Assembly (NCBI RefSeq): GCF_014356525.2
Contig: NC_052505.1
Coordinates: 17,710,385 to 17,774,384 of the forward strand
DNA length: 64,000 nucleotides
Source: Nilaparvata lugens
Taxonomy: Eukaryota > Arthropoda > Insecta > Hemiptera > Delphacidae
Direction of reading: 5' to 3'
Shown: one piece after another, positions 34,290 to 46,144 of the stretch
Layout of the letters: each line of letters opens with the position of its first letter
Numbering within the stretch: the stretch's first letter is position 1
Notes under the pieces: generated by a model
What the model saw: only the letters and a program-made list of their open reading frames with translations
Told to the model about the DNA's origin: nothing
Databases searched by the model: none
Made by a program: the position numbers and the translations under genes

Positions 34290-35545
34290 AACTAGAAATG
34301 GGAACAGAATGGAGTGTGATGAGAGGGATGGTGGGAGGAGGTCTTGTAAGAATGAGGAGGAATGGCGATTGGGATGAGGAGGAAATGAAGAATGAGGAGG
34401 AAACAATGTTGAAGAAAGAGGAGTAGCATTGGCGACTAGAGTAGTTTGAGAGAGAAACTCTCTATTATATGACCAACTACTATTATAATGTACCGTATAA
34501 CTACTATTACTGTATATTATATGACTACTACTATCAACTCCTTTTATATGAGAAGGAGCGAGAAAGTGTGACAATAAGGATGATCAAGATAAGGAGGAGG
34601 AGAAGAGGGTGACTGATAATGAGAAGGGGAAGGAATAGAAAAGGAAGAAGAGGGAGATAGAGAAGGAGTAGGTGAGCAAAGAGAAGAGGAAGAGACTGTA
34701 GTGGTGAAGGGTGGACAAACGTTCTCGAGAATGTAGCGAAAAAGTTGATAAGATGAGAAGGAGTGACGAAGAAGTAATGAACACGAGAAAGATGGATAGT
34801 CGGAGGTGGAGGAGGAGGAGATGATGGAGGAGATTGAGGGGGAGCAGGAGGAGAAGGAAGAAAAGGAGAAGGTGAAGAAGGTGGAGGAGGAGGAGGAGGA
34901 GAAGACGGAGGAGGAGAAGGACTACGATGTGGATGGAGAGGACTATGATGAGGATGAGGGGGAGGACGAGGAATTATTAGATAAGAAGGAGAAGAAGAGA
35001 AATGAGGATTAGAAGGAGAAATAGAAAGAGAGAAAGTATGAGGTAGAGGGAAGTGGAGGTTGATCAGGACATGCATGTGGAAGGAGGAGGCGAAGGAGAC
35101 TGTAGCCGTGAAGAAGAGGAGTAGGAGAAGGATGTACAGGGGGAAAAGAAGTAAAGTAGGAAGAGACAAAGGAGGAGGAGGAGAGGAGTAGGATGCAGTA
35201 GTGGAGAAGAGGAAGAGGAGGAAGATGTACAGGAAGAAAAGAAGTACAGGAAGAAGAGTCCAAGGAGGAAGAGGATGTAGTGTTGAGGAAGAGGAGGAGA
35301 GGGAGGATGTACAAGAGGGAAAGAAGTAAAGGAAGAAGATTCCAAGAAGATGAAGAAGAAGTAGGAGGAGGAAGAGGAGGAAAAGAAGGAGGCGAAGGAG
35401 GAGGAGAAGGAGGAGGAGAAGGAAGAGGAGAACGATGATGAGGAGGAGGAGGAGCTAGGAGTAGAGTGAAGACGAAACTAGTGAAATAGGGTAGACAAAA
35501 GTTTCCGAACAAGGCGAGAAACAGGCCAAGACAAGAAGACACCTT
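34290..35545. repeat. Purine-rich (GGA/GAA) low-complexity tract
   Basis: Over a kilobase of strongly strand-asymmetric purine. Minus-strand open frames of up to 211 codons are Pro/Ser/Leu homopolymer-like and without domains. AAGAGGATGT and AGTAGGAGAAGGATGTACAG-like words repeat at about 70-bp spacing (35130-35330). Confidence 0.85.
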
Positions 35546-36740
35546 CTATTCACGACATTGCTACTTTAGTCACAAACTTTGCATGTGTTCCAGAATGAGA
35601 TACAGTGCAAGCTGTATATGTAGCATGTTATATGTAGCATGTTATATGTAACATGTAACATGTAATACAATAAAATGTGTCTCACGTGTAGAACGCAATA
35701 GGTTTCTAAGTGCCTGCATGAATAGTTAACAAACGTTTGTTGCATGAACGAAATGTGCCATGTTTTGATGCAACTTTGATAGTTGGATTGATGATCAAAG
35801 TTGAATATTTTTTACTTCCTCAATGTGAACGATTTTTGATTATTGAAAACTGAATTTCCATATAGATGTTGCTTTGAAAAGTTTAAATACATTATTTTTG
35901 TCATTTATGTTTACAACTTCCTTCTTCAATTTCCATTTGTAATTATTGATTTTAATATTTATATTCAATGCAATTTTCCTGGTTGCTTTGTAAACCTGTG
36001 CGAAGATTATATTTTTGTCCAGTTGGGTTGATTGAGATCTCTGATGAGCTGATGGAGAACCATGGCGTACATCACTCGCATTATTTGTATGAAACCTTTT
36101 TGAAGGTAAATTGAATATCTGGAATCGAAAATCCACGTTATCCATTACGATAATTGAGATGTAATAATGGAATTGGATTGTCATAACAATGTTTTTGACA
36201 CGCAATTCAAAGTGCGTTTTGCGATAATTGCCTGGCTCGTCATATTTATAAGCTAACCAGGAAATATTCATGACCAGGATCCTAATCGTCATGTGACTTG
36301 GAATATCCATTAGCCAGTCCTGTTTGGGACAGCTTTACTGACATGCACTAGACGAAGTTGATATTGGAAAAAATGTATAGTAGTTAGTAGTCCCTTTTTT
36401 TCAAACGGAAGTTCCAATCAATTTTATTCAAATCATACAATAATTAATTGTGAATCTCCAGATATTATTGACAGCTAAGATAAAATAATATGAAAGAGGA
36501 AGTGCAACCTATCCATTAGGAGCATCCTACTAATCAGACAATAATTATTTTATTGGGGCTGCCGATTTTCTAACCAAGCCGTAAATGTGTGTTTGTGTAA
36601 TATATTATATTGTGTTAACTTGCATGATAAAGCATTTTTTTCTATTCTATTTCTATATTGTATTTTTATTTTACTCTGTAATAAACAGCTAAGCATTTTC
36701 TGGTCTATCCATGACAGTGAGTATAGAATGTATATTCTCT
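35546..36740. other. No gene supported
   Basis: ATGTAGCATGTTAT/ATGTAACATGT repeats at 35620-35665. A 156-codon minus-strand frame (35840-36310) has AT-driven Asn/Ile/Lys composition and no motif, so it is probably chance. Confidence 0.5.
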
Positions 36741-36749
36741 AGAATTAAA

Positions 36750-36896
36750 CTTGAATTTAAAAAAACACTTTTGAAGTGAAAATACACTTACTTTTGTAGT
36801 GACAAACAGTCTGATGATGACCAACAACAGGTCGAAACGATCGTCACTACAAAAGTAAGTGTATTTTCACTTCAAAAGTGTTTTTTTAAATTCAAG
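36750..36896. mobile_element. Perfect 54-bp-arm hairpin
   Basis: Left arm 36750-36803 (CTTGAATTTAAAAAAACACT to TTTGTAGTGAC) and right arm 36843-36896 are exact complements as read. The 39-base loop contains GATGATGACCAACAACAGGT and CGAAACGATC. Outer imperfect pairing (CAGTGAGTAT) extends to 36716 and about 36970. Confidence 0.9.
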
Positions 36897-37302
36897 TTCA
36901 ACAGTGAAAACGTATGGATATACAACAGAGTTCTCTAGAATGTATAAAATGTTTATATTCCATACTCACTGATTCATGATATCACCCAAATTCAACAGAT
37001 TTTCATTTTTATTGAATATTCCTCTAGTATGTGAGTTCTTCGAACTATAACAGCTTATATCTGTGGAAATAATCTTATAAAAATATCCGTGTTTTATATA
37101 TAAACACAGATCCTCTCTTCAACCCAGATAAATTATTGCTATAAATTGCAAACTTCCACATTTTTTGCAATTTTTAAAAATTATGCGAAATCATGATTCA
37201 TGAACCACATCTAATATCTACTTAATTAACAGTAATGCTACTGCTAATAATTATCTTATTGATGGGAATTGATGAAAAATTGCATTTATTCAAAAAAATA
37301 AT

Positions 37303-37705
37303 TGACCGAGCCAAGTGAGGTCAAAGATTCAAGTCGACGGTTTGGCATTTCATTTGTTTAAATGTTTATTATGTTGCGCATTTACGGCGAAACGCGATAA
37401 TAGATTTTCATGAAATTTGACAGGTATGTTCCTTTTTAAATTGCGCGTCGACGTATATACAAGGTATTTGGAAATTTTGCATTTCAAGGATAATATAAAA
37501 GGAAAAAGGAGTCTCCTTCATACGCCAATATTACTGTAAAAATCAGACTATAGAATTATTCATCATAAATCAGCTGACAAGTGATTACACAGATGTGTGG
37601 AGAAGCCAGTCTATCACTGTATTTCCATAAGGTCTATAGTTTCGATCAGGTACTTATGGATGAGAATACTGCGTGAGGTCTACTGTTCACAGAACTACTA
37701 GTTAC
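37303..37705. repeat. Dispersed repeat family C, copy 1 (3' part variant)
   Basis: Starts TTGACCGAGCCAAGTGAGG, contains GACAGGTATGTTCCTTTTTA and GCGCGTCGACGTATATACAA, and ends GAGGTCTACTGTTCACAGAA plus CTACTAGT. Full-length relatives at 42671-43225 and 61078-61645 carry about 150 bp more in the 3' half. The CTAGT end is reminiscent of Helitron-type CTRR termini, but the 5' end is not diagnostic. Confidence 0.85.
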
Positions 37706-37957
37706 TAATTATCTTACTGTTTTGCAGGTGATGCCCACATGAGCTTCCTGCTTGTGCGTGGGTAATGGAAATGAAAAATGGGTCATGAGTGGTTTGATGA
37801 GATGATTGGGCAGTTGATGTTAGCAGACTAAAGCTGAGGAATCTTTCACGATTTTTCAAAATTGTTTATTCCATGACTGGAGTCATTAGTCGTCCCGGCT
37901 ATCCTGGTCAACAATATCCTGTTATAAGGGAATAGTAGTCATTAATAATGCTAAGTG

Positions 37958-38040
37958 AAGTGTCCAAGACGGTTAGAGCGTAGTTTGATACACTGTGGGA
38001 CCCAGGTTCAAATCTCATTCCAACCAGATTTTTTTTGCAG
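37958..38040 (+). ncRNA. tRNA-like sequence, probable SINE head or tRNA pseudogene
   Basis: AGACGGTTAGAGCG resembles a Pol III A box region. GGTTCAAATCTC about 45 bases later resembles a B box. It is followed by CAACCAGATTTTTTTT. I cannot fold complete acceptor or T stems, so it is not a functional tRNA. Confidence 0.4.
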
Positions 38041-38049
38041 ACGATACTA

Positions 38050-40425
38050 ATATTGTTTTATCTTATTCTAATAACATATCATTATAAGAAGATATTATTA
38101 TTACTATATAGAATAATTAAATTGAATAATCTTATTATTATTAAATTGATTTATCAAATAATTGGATGAATTATTTTTAAAAAATGTTTAATATCAATAC
38201 AAAAATAACTATGATTATCTATATTACAGATAACTCAACTATTTCAGTTGTGGACAATTTTTATAATCATAAAATTAATCAACAACTATTTTAGTTGTAG
38301 ACAATATTTAACATCATAAACATTTTTTCTTTAATCTCCAACTTCTTTTATTCATAACTATCAGTTATTATTTTAGTTATTTTTAACAGAATTTTCAGTA
38401 TATCAGGTACAATAATTATTGTATTGTATGCATTTTTGTGTCGCTCTACAGTGTCAAGTCTTTTGTTTTCCTTTAGGTATGAGATCGGAAACCGATTTGT
38501 GAGCATTAACATTCTGCATAGGCATCACAAGCCATAACATTGAATCCACTTTCCATGAAAAACATCATTAGCAACCTAATGTCATTGTTACCAACAAACT
38601 CATCTTATTTAGAATCATTTTCCATCTCACCATCGTCTTTGAAACGATTCATCATCTAAATTGCCTACTGCATATTCCATTTTTCCTTCAGTTGACCAAT
38701 TTCTTATAATTAATAAATTATAAGAAAAGTTGTAATATATGTTCATATTGTAAATATGGAGACGATATGAATGTACCTCCTTGATAAGTCCGGTACTTTG
38801 CAAACAGTGTCTCTAGCACTTTCAATTGAGAGAATAATAGATGACATGGCCAAATCTTCACAATATACTGTACTTACTGTACTGGCCCTTCTCATTAGAT
38901 TGAAAGTTGTATTCATGAGCGAGGTCTACTGTTCGCCGAACTACTAGTGTAGGCTACTCATTTACTGCTCATTTGTTCATTAGAATATTGATTGATTGAT
39001 TGACTGCGTATCAAATTCATGATACTTGACTAGTTCATTGATTGATACGGGTCTGTGTGATCTTGATACGTTCATTGATCAATACAAGCCTGTATAGTTT
39101 TGTACCTCCATATTTTCATGATTCATAAAACTCAAGTTAGCCTGATCTTGATCAATAGTTTGATACAAACCTGGCTGATTTGTATCCAGCTTATTAGAAC
39201 CAACAAGAGGAAATACATCACGTAAGCCTCTGCTGATGGAAAAGTTGAAACGAGCCTGCATACATAAGCAGAAAGTTGACGATTGCCTCTGCACTCTTCA
39301 GATGTTTAATAATGTATGAGAATATAGCAGTAGGTCTCCCACATCATACGAATATTTCTCATTCAAAACAAGGAGTGCAGAGAATAAATAAACGCAATAA
39401 ATGCATAAATAAACAAAACAGCGCATGCCAAACAAAAACTTCGTCTATATTATTTGCGTGCGTGCGTTCACACAGACACACACATACGACAAATCAAAAC
39501 AGTATTGTTAAAAATTCTATATTGGAAGCTGGTTGAATGAAAGCCAGCTAGAATGGGATTCATATCAAACTGTCAACTTTTCCTATATAAAACATCAATG
39601 GGGACCATTCAACAAATGCTGCCAGAGTTCAAGTCAATCTCACTATACCAAACGTTCACCTCTGACCTATTTTCGAAAACCACCCCTCCCAACCTCCCTT
39701 TCTTCAACTCCCCCTTCTCCAAACAAACCACACAATAGAGAAATACTTCCCGACTTTTTTCTTGAGGAATTGACTGAGTGAATACCGCTGTTGGAAAGTG
39801 GCACTTGGGGTTGGAGAAACCTCCCAGTGAGGGTTTTTCGTTTTGAATTTTCTTTCTCGCGCGAATATCATTAGGTTTTATTGACGGTGAATGGTTTCAG
39901 TGAGAGGGAAAGATGTTGATTAGGTTATAGATGAGAGTGAGAGGGGTTTCATTCATTCGCGAGGCTTGTTGATTGATTAAAAAATGTTAGCGTGGTATTC
40001 GATGAAAGATGTTTTTCCAACTTGAGTGACAAATTTGGGAGCTAAACGTTGTAGATCATTGAAATTCCATTGAAACTACTCCTAAATTACTCTTGAAATT
40101 AATGAATTAGGAGCTTGAAAATCACTTACCGGTGGTTCAAGACCCACATGAATCATCATCATCATTATCATCATCAACATTATATTAAGAAAAAAATACA
40201 TTAGACCTACCTACCTCACGGAAATTCAATGCACTAAGCTTGAGATATCAATATATTCAGGACTGAAGCCAATTCCATTCTTCCTCATGATTGGAGAGTC
40301 CAATGAGTCGATAAAGTATGAGTAGTGAGTAATCATTATCGATTTCGTCACCCACACACTAGCATATAAAAATGGCTTTTGTAGGTATATTTAAAAAAAG
40401 TATACAAAGTATGATAAATATTAAA
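38050..40425. other. No gene recognised
   Basis: AT-rich DNA with a solo family C end (38919-38945), a (TCA)n run (40151-40172) and several unassigned 60-86-codon frames. Confidence 0.5.
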
Positions 40426-40429
40426 TTGA

Positions 40430-40812
40430 CTGGTAGAGAAGAAAACAAGACAAGCCACTCAGATGAAGTTCTACAGACTAATGGCTGTACTAATAATAGC
40501 TTATGGAAGCGAGGCCTGGGTGTCAATGAGAAAAACTGAGTCCCGTATTCAAGCAGCCGAAATGAGGTACCTTCGAGCAGTCAAAGGTTACACTAGGTTG
40601 GATCACATAAGAAACGAAGTAATAAGAACCGAACTGAATGAAGAGTCTTTATTGCAAATATCGAAGAAAAGTAGAGAAGACTGATCTAGCTATCTACTTC
40701 GTATGCCAGCAAATAGACTTCCAATTCAATCTTGGCACTACAAACCCGATGGGAGAAGAGGCGTCGGACGACCGATGAAGAAATGGATGCCGGAACAGGC
40801 CAACTGAGCCTA
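40430..40812 (+). pseudogene. 3' end of a non-LTR retrotransposon reverse transcriptase ORF
   Basis: Reads MKFYRLMAVLIIAYGSEAW, then RIQAAEMRYLRAVKGYTR and DHIRNEVIRTEL. After a TGA at 40682 it continues LRMPANRLPIQSW and GRRGVGRPMKKWMPEQAN. This is the well-known C-terminal region downstream of the RT domain in many insect non-LTR elements. It is 5'-truncated, has in-frame stops, and ends in a GATGATGATGAT tail (about 40815-40838). Confidence 0.85.
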
Positions 40813-41424
40813 ATCCTTGAATGACGATGATGATGATGACTGCTAAATGAACTTCAATTTCGAAGGTATCAGATTGAGCATCTGATCTTTTGAAGGCATA
40901 GTAGTTATAGAATGACATGTGAAGATATAGCTACTTCATACAGAGTTGATGAAAATTATGGAAAAATATGATCAAAATGAATTAATATGTTAGTAGATGT
41001 TACTATAAGTAAGTGCTCATTACCACTTGAAATAGTTAAATTCAATAGTTTAGATTTTCTGTGTACTCATATTGGATGATGTTGATGACTCAGATCTTCC
41101 TTCTATCGAGCTGTTGATGAGCTCTCCTATTGGCCGGAAGCTCTCAGCCAATCATATTCACTGTGTATACTTTGTCTTCATGGAATGGCGGATGTAAGTT
41201 TGGTTGAATCAAATAATTATATTAATTGATTTTTGTATAATATAATAGTAGGCCTATCTTTGAATGTGAATAAATTTGGAACGGTTTGAGATATTGATAT
41301 GTGGTTTCCAGCATTTTATAATATCATGTATCACATGTTCACCTTCTCATTTTAAAAATGAAGGTTGATTCAAGATTGTGGATCCAAGATGACTGACTGA
41401 AATCTCGAAGCAATAGTATGAATC

Positions 41425-41700
41425 CTATTATATTAAGCGAGCAATTCCTTTATATCAGTTTTCATTTTCATATCTGGTTATTTGGTTATCAGGTAATTTT
41501 TATATCTGGTTATTTATGTTCAACGGATCTCGAAAACGGCTCTTACGATTTCCACGAAATTTGGAACATAGTAGGTTTATGATATAAAAATTCGATTGCA
41601 CTAGGTCTCATCCTTGGGAAAACTCGCTGAACGACATTCAAAAGGATAATTCATTCTAGGCTTAAACAGCTGAGACTTTCGTCGTCTGTGGATAGTAAAA
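41425..41700. repeat. Family D, inverted partial copy
   Basis: Complementary to 14640-14850 (TATTAAGCGAGCAATTCCTT, GGATCTCGAAAACGGCTCTT, GTCTCATCCTTGGGAAAACT). It ends 37 bp before the foldback element, which probably inserted in or beside it. Confidence 0.75.
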
Positions 41701-41737
41701 ATTGAGCGAGTGATTCTGTGGAAAATCAAAATATCGC

Positions 41738-42613
41738 AGTAGTAACAAAAGGCGGGTTCTGGGACACAAGTGTCCCAGAACCTGCCTTCACCTCGAGGTC
41801 AGCCAGGTCAACAAAACCTAACCTCAAGGTCATCAAGGTCAACCAAACCTAACCTCAAGGTCATCTAGGTCAACCAAGCCTAACCTCAAGGTCATCCACG
41901 TCATCCAAACCTAACCTCAAGGTCATCTAGAATTAGGCTGTACCCACAATATGTTTGACATTGATAGTGTGTATGTGGTTTACAGACATGAGCGGCAATG
42001 GTTCTAATGATCAGGAGCACCCATCCCACCTTCCCCTATCACGAAGTAGATCCTAGACCCCCATTCACATTCCCCACCCCACCATACAGCTCCCGAACAT
42101 TTGATATAAACATCTATGAACCTCCATCCCCAACACACCCACACATCCGACCCACGATCCTAGATATTGATACTGATTCACCATTTACTGATTTTTTCCC
42201 TTTTTTCCCATTCATTCCCGATTTTATGTGTTTTTTTTATTTTATTTTTTTTTTTAATTTTGTGTTTTAATTCAGTGTTTCTTAGGTTTGGTTGACCTAG
42301 ATGACCTTGAGGTTAGGTTTGGATGATGTGGATGACCTTGAGGTTAGGTTTGGTTGACCTGGATGACCTTGAGGTTAGGTTTGGTTGACCTAGATGACCT
42401 TGAGGGTAGGTTTGGATGACGTGGATGACCTTGAGGTTAGGCTTGGTTGACCTAGATGACCTTGAGGTTAGGTTTGGATGACGTGGATGACCTTGAGGTT
42501 ATGTTTTGTTGACCTTGATGACCTTGAGGTTAGGTTTGGTTGACCTGGGTGACCTTGAGGTTAAGGCAGGTTCTGGGACACTCTTGTCCCAGAACCCGCC
42601 TTTTGTTACTACT
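41738..42613. mobile_element. 876-bp foldback element with satellite arms and 6-bp target duplication
   Basis: Starts AGTAGTAACAAAAGGCGGGT and ends with its inverse complement. TATCGC flanks both ends (41732-41737, 42614-42619). Each end contains a palindrome built from GGTTCTGGGACAC and GTGTCCCAGAACC. The inner arms are 31-bp tandem repeats with the core CCTAACCTCAAGGTCATC, four or more on the left and about ten on the right, in opposite orientation. The unique centre (about 41940-42280) holds a possible captured segment. Confidence 0.85.
41985..42215 (+). other. Proline-rich open segment in the centre of the foldback element
   Basis: An open frame from 41998 has a Pro/Thr-rich composition with PTFPYHEVDPRPPFTFPTP and ILDIDTDSPFTDFF, then degenerates into Phe from a T-run. 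GTGGTTTACAG just upstream (about 41975-41985) looks like a splice acceptor. It could be a captured host exon or chance. It is not assigned to any family. Confidence 0.25.
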
Positions 42614-42670
42614 TATCGCATCCCCGAAATTCGTAAGCTGACTTATAGCTGTAAAATATAAACACGATCA

Positions 42671-43225
42671 TTGACCGAGCGAAGTGAGTTCTAAGATTCA
42701 AGTCGACGGTTTGGCATTTCTCCTAATGTTTAAATGTTTGAATGTTTATATGTTTTTATGTTGCGATTTTCATGAAATTTGACAGGTATGTTCCTTTCTA
42801 AATTGCGCGTCGACGTATATACAAGGTTTTTGGAAATTTTGCATTTCGAGGATAATATAAAAGGGAAAAGGAGCCTCCTTCATACGCCAATATTACTGTA
42901 AAAATCAGACTATAGAATTATTCATCATAAATCAGCTGTCTAGTGGACTATAATACTACCCGTTCAGAAACATCGAACATCTTGAAAATTTTATCTTTCC
43001 ATCAACGTTGTAGACAGTTGCAGCAAGACCTGATAACAGCGCTCACACTCACATTCCGGGACGACACGTCACGGTACGATATAAGACAGAAAGCTCTATG
43101 ATTATTAAGGTTTTTTTCTAGACATATTCAATTGATAAATTATTTATTAATTTTCGAGAAAACATTACAACAGGTCAATGTAACTCACTGAGCGCGAGGT
43201 CTACTGTTCACAGAACTACTAGTAG
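42671..43225. repeat. Dispersed repeat family C, copy 2
   Basis: About 555 bp, the same ends and interior as 61078-61645. It lies 57 bp right of the foldback element. Confidence 0.88.
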
Positions 43226-43827
43226 AGATTTGTGTTCTGTTTATCAATGAATAAAAATAACGTACGAAGCTCGGTGCCCCGATATTTAATTCTTAATTCG
43301 CATATGATCCATAATGAAATCCAATGTCGAACTAGTCTTTTAAAATGAATATCAAGCCGTCTCCATAATTTACATCAACTCTGTATAATATTCATAGTTA
43401 CCTCTATTCTATGGCATTACCAATCGCCAGTAGGTGCGACATACCGTATAATCACAGTCGCATAGTGCTTAAATTTAATAGATAGCAATCAAGCCACCAT
43501 TACCTGCTCATAGATGGTAATCAATATTGCAATCCGTTAGAGGGTAATCAAGCATAGATATGATGAAATAATGGAGTAGTCGAGCCTCACATCTCTGCTG
43601 TGCCACACATAACTCTATTCAAACAACAATCCCAACCAACCGGAGATCCGTGTGATGCTTGATTGAAATGTGTCAATCGAGATTAATGCTTATTGATTGA
43701 TTAGAGGTTATGCTTCTTCTCAAATTTATCTTAGAATCGTTCTCTATTGACGAATTGAGTGATTAGGAGCTCATGATTCTCCTTTTTATTCATCAATTTA
43801 TCTATTGATTAATCGATTCATTTCAAG

Positions 43828-44755
43828 AAGGGTGGTCACTAACGACAGAACAAGTTTGTTGAAGATGTATGTACGCATATTCACGTCGAACATGTTGTAT
43901 AGGCATCAAACAAGATTATTTGAGGTTGGGTTTCGATTTTTTGTTAATTTAGGGTTAAATTATTCCTGTATCATTATATTTTGTAATATTTTACTGGTTT
44001 ACTTATTTTTATCAATATTAATTGTCAGCTGAGCTTTAAAGTGTTTAGTGTTTAGAAATTGTTTTTCTTCCATGGTTTCAAATTTTCTTATATAATATAG
44101 TGTCAAGTGGTTTGAGTGGAATTATTATTCTAATTATTTCATCAGAGAGGATTCATTTTTATTCAAACCATATAAATTCAAATTTTTGTTTTCATGTTTA
44201 TTTTGGACTAAAATGTTTAGGAATTGATGAAAGACTAACCTTATCTTGTAAACTGTGTCGCCTGAGTTTGGAAGATAAATAGCAGATACACTACCTTATT
44301 ATTTTCAATGTTGTCACATCGATATAATTTGTATCACAAATTGATCAATAAATAAATAAATGTTCATTTCCCAAAAAAAAACAAAAACTACAACATCAAT
44401 TACACAAAATATTAGGTAAATTTAAATTGCATACAATAGTTAGTTACAAAAATTCTTATAATGTGTCCTCTACTTGTTTAGTTTTTTCTGTGTGGGAATT
44501 GACCTACTCCACTATGGCGTACCATGTTCTAGAGTAGTTTTGTTTGTTTTTTTGGGCGGATTATTATTAAAAAAAAATATAAATGAATATCAATGAATAT
44601 GAAATCAATATGAATTGTTCATTTCATGTAAGAAGCCGCTGTCAAACAGCTGGTTTTTGTTCAAAAACGTTTACCAATGACACAACATGCATGACGAGTA
44701 TGTGTGTACACACATGTTCAACACACTTGTCCTGTCGTTAGTGGCCACCCTAGGA
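43828..44755. mobile_element. Putative element bounded by ~80-bp inverted repeats
   Basis: GGTGGTCACTAACGACAGAA (43829 on) is inverted as GTCCTGTCGTTAGTGGCCAC (about 44730-44750). The interior 44025-44370 matches 14105-14160 and 15030-15220 (TCAGCTGAGCTTTA, GACTAAAAT, CTAACCTTATCTTG). No ORF is preserved. Confidence 0.55.
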
Positions 44756-44875
44756 ACAATCATAGCACTTGCAAGAATAAGCAGCACACTATGTCCAAGA
44801 CTGATAGTAAATAGTTTGAGAATCTGTTCAAAACAGTTTGAACTATTCAAAAAGAAAAAAAAATGCGGGGATGAA

Positions 44876-45640
44876 AACGATCTGGTAACAGTTCGGACTA
44901 GAGAGCGGATCGAGCTTCTTACTTTGTCTAATAACAGACAAGCATAGCAAACCAATTCTAATCAGGTGATTCACTGTATCAAAACAGTCAGTCCAGGAAT
45001 GAAGTTCTGTAGAGTCAAATTTCCATATTTTTACTCAACCTATAAACGATTTGGTAACAGTGCGGACTAGAGAGAAAGGATCGAGCTTCTTACTTTGTCT
45101 TTAACAGACAAGCATAGCAAACCAATACTAATCAGGTGATTCACTGTTCCAACACAGTAAGCTCAAGAATGAAGTTCTTTAGAGTCAAATTTCCATATTT
45201 TTACTCAACCTACAAACGATTTGGAAACAGTGCGGACTTGGGGAAGGATAGAGCTTCTTACTTTGTCTGATGACAGACAAGGATAGCAATACTTCAGATG
45301 ATTCACTGTTCCAACACAATCAGTCCAAGAATGAAGCTCTTTAGAATCAAATTTCCATATTTTTACTCAACTTACAAACGATTTGGAAACAGTTCGGACT
45401 TTGGAAAGGATAAAGCTTCTTGGTTTGTCTGATCACAGACAAGGATAGCAAACCAATACTAATCAGGTGATTCACTGTGCCAATACAGTCAGTCCAAGTA
45501 TGACGTTCTTCTTGGTATCCAATCGTTATATTTCTACATAACTTACCAAAGATTTGGAAACAGTGCAGACTGAAGAAAGGATAGAGCTTCCTACTTTGTC
45601 TAATGACAGACAAGGATGGGAAACCAATGTCAATCAGGTG
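44876..45640. repeat. Tandem array of ~157-171-bp units
   Basis: Starts at 44876, 45046, 45217, 45374 and 45545 with AAACGATTTGGAAACAGT-like sequence, then GGATAGAGCTTCTTACTTTG, ACAGACAAGGATAGCAA and AATCAGGTGATTCACTGT. Solo relatives lie at 24990-25090, 34155-34260 and about 49060-49130. Confidence 0.9.
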
Positions 45641-45839
45641 CTGACTCTATAACGAGAATCTGACTATAGAATAAGTATTACGACTCCAACATTCACATTC
45701 AGAACGTGTATGTAGGCACAATACAAGTCACTGCCCTGGATCTCAGAGACATGACAACAATGTGGCTACATCACGTTCATACATATATCACTCAAAGGCT
45801 ACACTGTTTATGTTGTCAGCAGTTTAAAGAGACCTAGGG

Positions 45840-46140
45840 AGAGTCAGAGTGAGAGGGAGAAAGAGGAAAAGAGATAGAATGAGAGAAAGAGTGAGAAAGA
45901 GAGAGTGTGAGATTGTGAGAGTGTGAGAGTGTGAAAGTGTCATAGAGTGAGAGAGTGATGAGTGGAAGGGAGAGAATGTTGGAAGGAGTGAGGTGGAAGA
46001 TGGAGTTGGGAGAGAATAGAGGAAGGGTGAGAGAGAAAGATTGGGCGAGAGTAACAGAGAATAAGATAGATCGAGTAAGAAAGTATTATATGGAAGGAGA
46101 AGAGGATGAAAAAGAAGTGATCGAGAGAGAGAGAGAGAGA
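45840..46140. repeat. GA-rich low-complexity tract, partly duplicated at 46810-47130
   Basis: GAGTGGAAGGGAGAGAATG... GTAACAGAGAATAAGA recurs at 46873-46985, with family B between the two copies. Confidence 0.85.
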
Positions 46141-46144
46141 TTGA

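Noticed and set aside
34534..35542. 211- and 177-codon Pro/Ser-rich minus-strand frames
   Set aside because: Low-complexity GGA/GAA DNA; composition follows the triplet bias and no domain is visible.
35840..36310. 156-codon minus-strand frame
   Set aside because: Asn/Ile/Lys-rich composition expected of AT-rich DNA, no motif, no splice context; not supported as a gene.
41800..42560. Telomere-like CCTAA/TTAGG words
   Set aside because: They are one part of a 31-bp unit in the foldback arms, not a pentamer array.
44687..44947. 86-codon frame with a hydrophobic start
   Set aside because: Runs from an inverted terminal repeat into the 170-bp satellite; no independent support.
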